Source of the DNA: Coriaria nepalensis | Taxonomy: Eukaryota > Streptophyta > Magnoliopsida > Cucurbitales > Coriariaceae | Assembly (NCBI GenBank): GCA_027186245.1 | Contig: CP114495.1 | Span: forward strand, 2,619,001 to 2,683,000 | Reading direction: 5' to 3' | Length of the DNA stretch: 64,000 bases | Shown here: in pieces, positions 60,214 to 64,000 of the stretch | Numbering within the stretch: position 1 is the first letter of the stretch | Layout of the letters: each line of letters begins with the position of its first letter | Notes under the pieces: generated by a model | Seen by the model: only the letters and a program-made list of their open reading frames with translations | Told to the model about the DNA's origin: nothing | The model's database searches: none | Position numbers and translations under genes: made by a program

Positions 60214-63192
60214 TCACACTGAGATCCCATAGTTCGTAATTTTCGAAACCATCTTGCTCAGTGCATTTCTTTCCCGCTTAGCCTCAGATGCCAGGGTTGA
60301 AACCTGTAATTTGAAATTCTTAATACATCAGAACAAGCATACAACAGAACATTAACCATTCCATATACCAAGCATCTTCTCTCCCAAGTTAACATATCAT
60401 TTAATGTATTAGACGTTGGAAATATTTTACCTGTGCTTTGAATTGAGATGCATCTCTTCTCGGAAGTTCTTCAAGAACATCTTTCAATCCTGATGCAATG
60501 GCAAGAAAAATTCAGAAAGAGAATAGAGATTTTCATTCACGAAGTAACATGGCTTAAAACGTCAAACAAGTTTATTAGGAGAGACTACTGGTCATTACCT
60601 CCAGCTTGTCTTTCAACTTTATAGGCTGCCTGAATCACCCCTTGGATCTGTTTTCCAGCTTGCCTGGAGAGAAGAAATAAAGACACAGTTGGCAGTTAAA
60701 AAATTGAAGGTACGTACAATTGTTAAACTTGTATACTTTTCATAGATTTACATACAAACCTTAGTTTTTTTCTTCCTCGTATTAATTCGTCTTCTGCTTG
60801 CAATGCCATTTTCTGTAACAACAAAAGTACTATTAATGGCATTCTTAAGGGTACTAGCATCTTGCTAGTAAATCTTTCTCTGAAAACTATGCATTGTATT
60901 CATGCAATGTATTCAAACTTTTGTGAAGATCTCAATAAGTTAGCGCTCTTAATTCCAAATCTAGCACAGCCTATCTGATAGAGGGTGAACCACAGGAATG
61001 TTTTTACATTTGTGGCCCAAAGCTTCAAAACATTGTATTTTCTATCACATATTGGTTCTAAGGCATTAGAAACTCGGAAACATGAGGTGCCATTGTACAT
61101 TTACACAATTTGATAGGAACTTGCTCTTATATCAGAACAAGCAAGTTCAGAGGACCTTGACAGTTCCAATTCATATGTGATGTCTGATTTGGACACAGTG
61201 GTCTAATAAATTCTTAAAACAAAAAAATTAATATTGTGGTGAATAATATGCATCTTTTCAGCACTTTATGACTATTCTACTTTACAGAAGTTTTTTGAGA
61301 AAATTTTGCCATTCTTCTTTTAGTATGGTGCTTCATGTTATCAGCATATTGCACTTACATAAGAACCACAAGCCATAAGCGGATGCAAAAGGTAACAATT
61401 GCTAAAGATCTTGATAATGATCTAGCACAGTCTAAGTTTCCACATCAGACATCGGGACCAATTGAAAAGTGAAAACATACCTCAGATTTCTCAAATTCAA
61501 GCTTTATCTCATCAATAGATTGCCGCAATGCCTTTACCCTGGCATCAGCTCGGGCAGCTAAGGCCTGCAGTTAAGGATGAAAACCAGTTGTCCCCATTTA
61601 TAAATATGGCATGATGAAGATGCTAAATGCACTTTGGAAATTTGCTTACGCAACAAAACATACTAGACCCACGGTTACACAATCTTACACATACAAACAT
61701 CTAAATAGTACATAAGCATTTGCTTTTGGTGGAATGAAACAGAGATACTAATAATGAGCTATCAAAATTAGAAATAAAACAATGCCTACCTCTTCACTCA
61801 AGAAAAGTCGTGATGTTTTATAGTACAAGAAATGCCGTGGTTCTGCAAAAATGAACAAATATTTGCTAATTAAATCGAGCAAAATGATGAATAAACTTAT
61901 AATTTTAAAGCTAAAATGTGTCTATCTCTAAACAACGGGACTTCAGCACGTGGAGAAACTATTGATACACTCCCTACTCCACATGGAGAAAGAAACTGCC
62001 AATGAGTGATGTTCAGAAGGCTTGTCATGTTTTTATTGGCATTGCTACTTAAAACTAGTGAGATCAGATATTCGCAGTCTAATCCTATACAGCCAGAAAT
62101 TCAAATCTTAAAGCTTGAATTAGGGAATGTAGAAACATACTTTTCATAACAATGAAACCCAAGCCAGCGGCAACCCCACAAGTAATCAAAGGGTTCGAAG
62201 CAGCAAAGCGAACACCCTCTGCAGAAAAAATAATTGAAGCTGGACTCTTTACTGATTTTTTAACGCCCAAATATAAATGTCTTCTTAATATAAGTTTCCA
62301 GTAATGATGGATGAACTGCTAACCTTTAATCTTTCCAAAGAAAATATTCTCGTATGCAACATACTCAGACTTGGCATCATGAACGGAATCCTGTAAAAAT
62401 ATATTTTTTAAATAATGGTTAGCGGATATATAAAGCAAACTTGGGGCAATTCACAAAAATTGACATGAACATGATCATGGAATTTGTGAAAGGGAGCCAG
62501 CTCTCTTTATCCTTGTTAAGAAAATGAAATGCAGAAAGAATAATATAATTGCCCCTAGGAAAAACATTACGCCGAACTCATTGCCTTTGCATGATAAACT
62601 CCAGCAAAATGAGCTCAACCGCTTTCCCCTCAATGAACCAATCATATCATAAGACTACATCTTACCTATCAATTTCCTTGTCAAAAATTGAAGTTTCACC
62701 CAATTTTCTTCTATACCAAACAGAAGCCAATTTGCAATGAAAGCAGGAGTACAATCCATATTAGCTAATGGAAACTACGTTCAGTAACCACACCTTCTAT
62801 CTTCTCTAGCAAAAATGCAAAGACACAAAAATAACAGAATTTCAATCTCTCCTCACCATTTAAACCCTGAACACGTAAAACCAACTCAAACATCGACTAC
62901 AAGAATCGAAACCTCCCTGCTTCTCCACTTTCTAGGAACCAAACGCAGGATAAAAAAGCAAAGAAAATAGATTCGAAAATGAAGAAATTACCATGGTTTG
63001 GTGAAAATGCGCGGAGGAGGTGGACCAAATCTGAGAGACGCGGGATTTGGAGGCTTCAATGGCGGATTCCACCGCGTCCTCAACGACCCTCTGGTAGATC
63101 TGAGCTTGATGAACTGCATACTCGATCAAAGGTGTTGTAGAGTCGCCGAAAGTAATAGGTTTCGAAGATGAAGATTCTGCATCGGACGCCAT
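60214..63192 (-). CDS. Membrane/coiled-coil protein, RGS1-HXK1-interacting protein 1-like
   Basis: Nine exons join in frame to 249 residues: 63192-62992, 62390-62324, 62218-62141, 61842-61790, 61564-61481, 60812-60760, 60663-60599, 60489-60431 and 60303-60214. Residues 20-67 are helical (PLIEYAVHQAQIYQRVVED, then AIEASKSRVSQIWSTSSAH). One hydrophobic segment (about residues 98-115, NPLITCGVAAGLGFIVM) could cross a membrane. A long charged coiled coil follows (ARADARVKALRQSIDEIKLE to about residue 220). The arrangement and N-terminal sequence resemble plant proteins annotated as RHIP1, a partner of RGS1 and hexokinase 1 in glucose signalling. I recall that family only by its features, so the name is tentative. 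The ATG (gccATGgcg on the transcript) is well placed. From 63,193 to 64,000 I see promoter and AT-rich DNA only. Confidence 0.85.
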
Positions 63193-64000
63193 GGCAGCTT
63201 GAACTTAAATAATCAACGAGCTCTCTGGTTTGCTTTCTCTATCAAATGTCGTTCTGGTTTGTTCGCACTTCGCTCCTTCGGTTGGGAGACGTTTTGCTCC
63301 GTTGGGCTTAACGGAAGTAATATCCGGCCCATAAAAAAAAGTATATCTAATTCACGGCCCACGGGCTAAATAGAGTCCTCATGACATTCATCGTTTTATA
63401 TTCTTGACGACATATCTCTCTGCGTCACAACGAAGCGCTACGCTATACCATAGTCATTGACTCATTACATTACAATTTACAATGCGAGTGTACAATGCAC
63501 ATAGATGCCAAGTTGGAACAAATGGAGAGACGAGAGAAACTAAACATCCATGTGGTCGGGATGGAGGCTGTCCCGTACACCTGTCGCGATGAAACTCGCA
63601 GCAGTGTCCACTTAACCTGGCTTGTTAGGTCAACACGTGTACAGTGCCTTTAACTCATCATTAGGTCACTCCCCCTCTCCCTCAATTAATTGCCTTGTAA
63701 TTATTGAAGTGATGAAGTCCCCCAAGTTGTAGATTGTAATATTCTGACTGAGATTTTTATATATATTATATATGTATTATAATTATAAATATTATTTTAT
63801 AATTAATGCATATAATATAGATAAAGATTTTTCTGATATTTTTGAATATCTTTTAAGATATTGTATAAATAATTTTAAATACGTTCGAAGATCTAGGTCA
63901 ATTTTTTGAAATGAATGCGTATGTTAATTTTTATAAGATTTTAAATATATTTAATAATTATTATAGTATTTAAAGTTTAAAACATTACATAAAAATAATA

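Noticed and set aside
62912..62932. Stretch resembling a miR164-type complement ('ccctgcttctcca')
   Set aside because: Only about 13 bases match, on the plus strand and within intron 1 of the minus-strand gene. There is no hairpin or plausible target transcript.

Overview
This is an AT-rich plant nuclear window. The genes carry many short exons with GT-AG introns and TA-rich intron sequence, and the decayed transposable elements are of plant families. The gene content and order (CCD7, NUP62, mitochondrial EF-G, later a GATA factor) look like a eudicot segment collinear with part of Arabidopsis chromosome 2. That comparison is from memory of the Arabidopsis loci and was not computed. I cannot name the species.

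Layout. 1-1,020: first coding exon of a minus-strand gene that runs off the left edge. 1,020-6,070: intergenic, with a decayed MULE transposase tail and several degenerate tandem repeats. 6,157-9,162 (+): CCD7, seven exons. 9,395-11,392 (-): single-exon DYW-type PPR protein, convergent with CCD7 and divergent from NUP62. 11,777-16,901 (+): NUP62, nine exons. 16,989-18,214 (-): an uncharacterised three-exon protein with a C-terminal hydrophobic anchor. 18,660-20,260: a Ty3/gypsy remnant followed by a LINE endonuclease remnant. 20,848-27,573 (+): mitochondrial elongation factor G, 20 exons. 28,082-32,587 (-): 3-hydroxyisobutyryl-CoA hydrolase-like gene, 14 exons, with an RTE-type LINE in one intron. 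32,600-41,000: transposon graveyard (Copia, LINE and hAT pieces). 42,385-44,301 (+): SPL8-type SBP-box factor. 44,302-51,730: intergenic, with a long inverted-repeat element. 51,733-52,485 (-): small zinc-ribbon/PHD-like protein beside a long (TAA)n microsatellite. 57,514-58,402 (+): class-A GATA factor. 60,214-63,192 (-): nine-exon RHIP1-like membrane/coiled-coil protein.

The genes form no operon or pathway cluster. They are housekeeping genes (nuclear pore, mitochondrial translation, acyl-CoA metabolism, organelle RNA editing) and developmental regulators (strigolactone synthesis, SPL8, GATA). Every multi-exon model was assembled by hand by finding GT-AG junctions that keep the frame closed from ATG to stop, and each total length is a whole number of codons.

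I found no convincing undescribed multi-gene system. The items most worth follow-up are the uncharacterised tail-anchored protein at 16,989-18,214, a tandem repeat in the CCD7 upstream region, a leader intron and uORFs in SPL8, the long inverted-repeat element at about 47,890-48,600, and the nested LINE/hAT remains.
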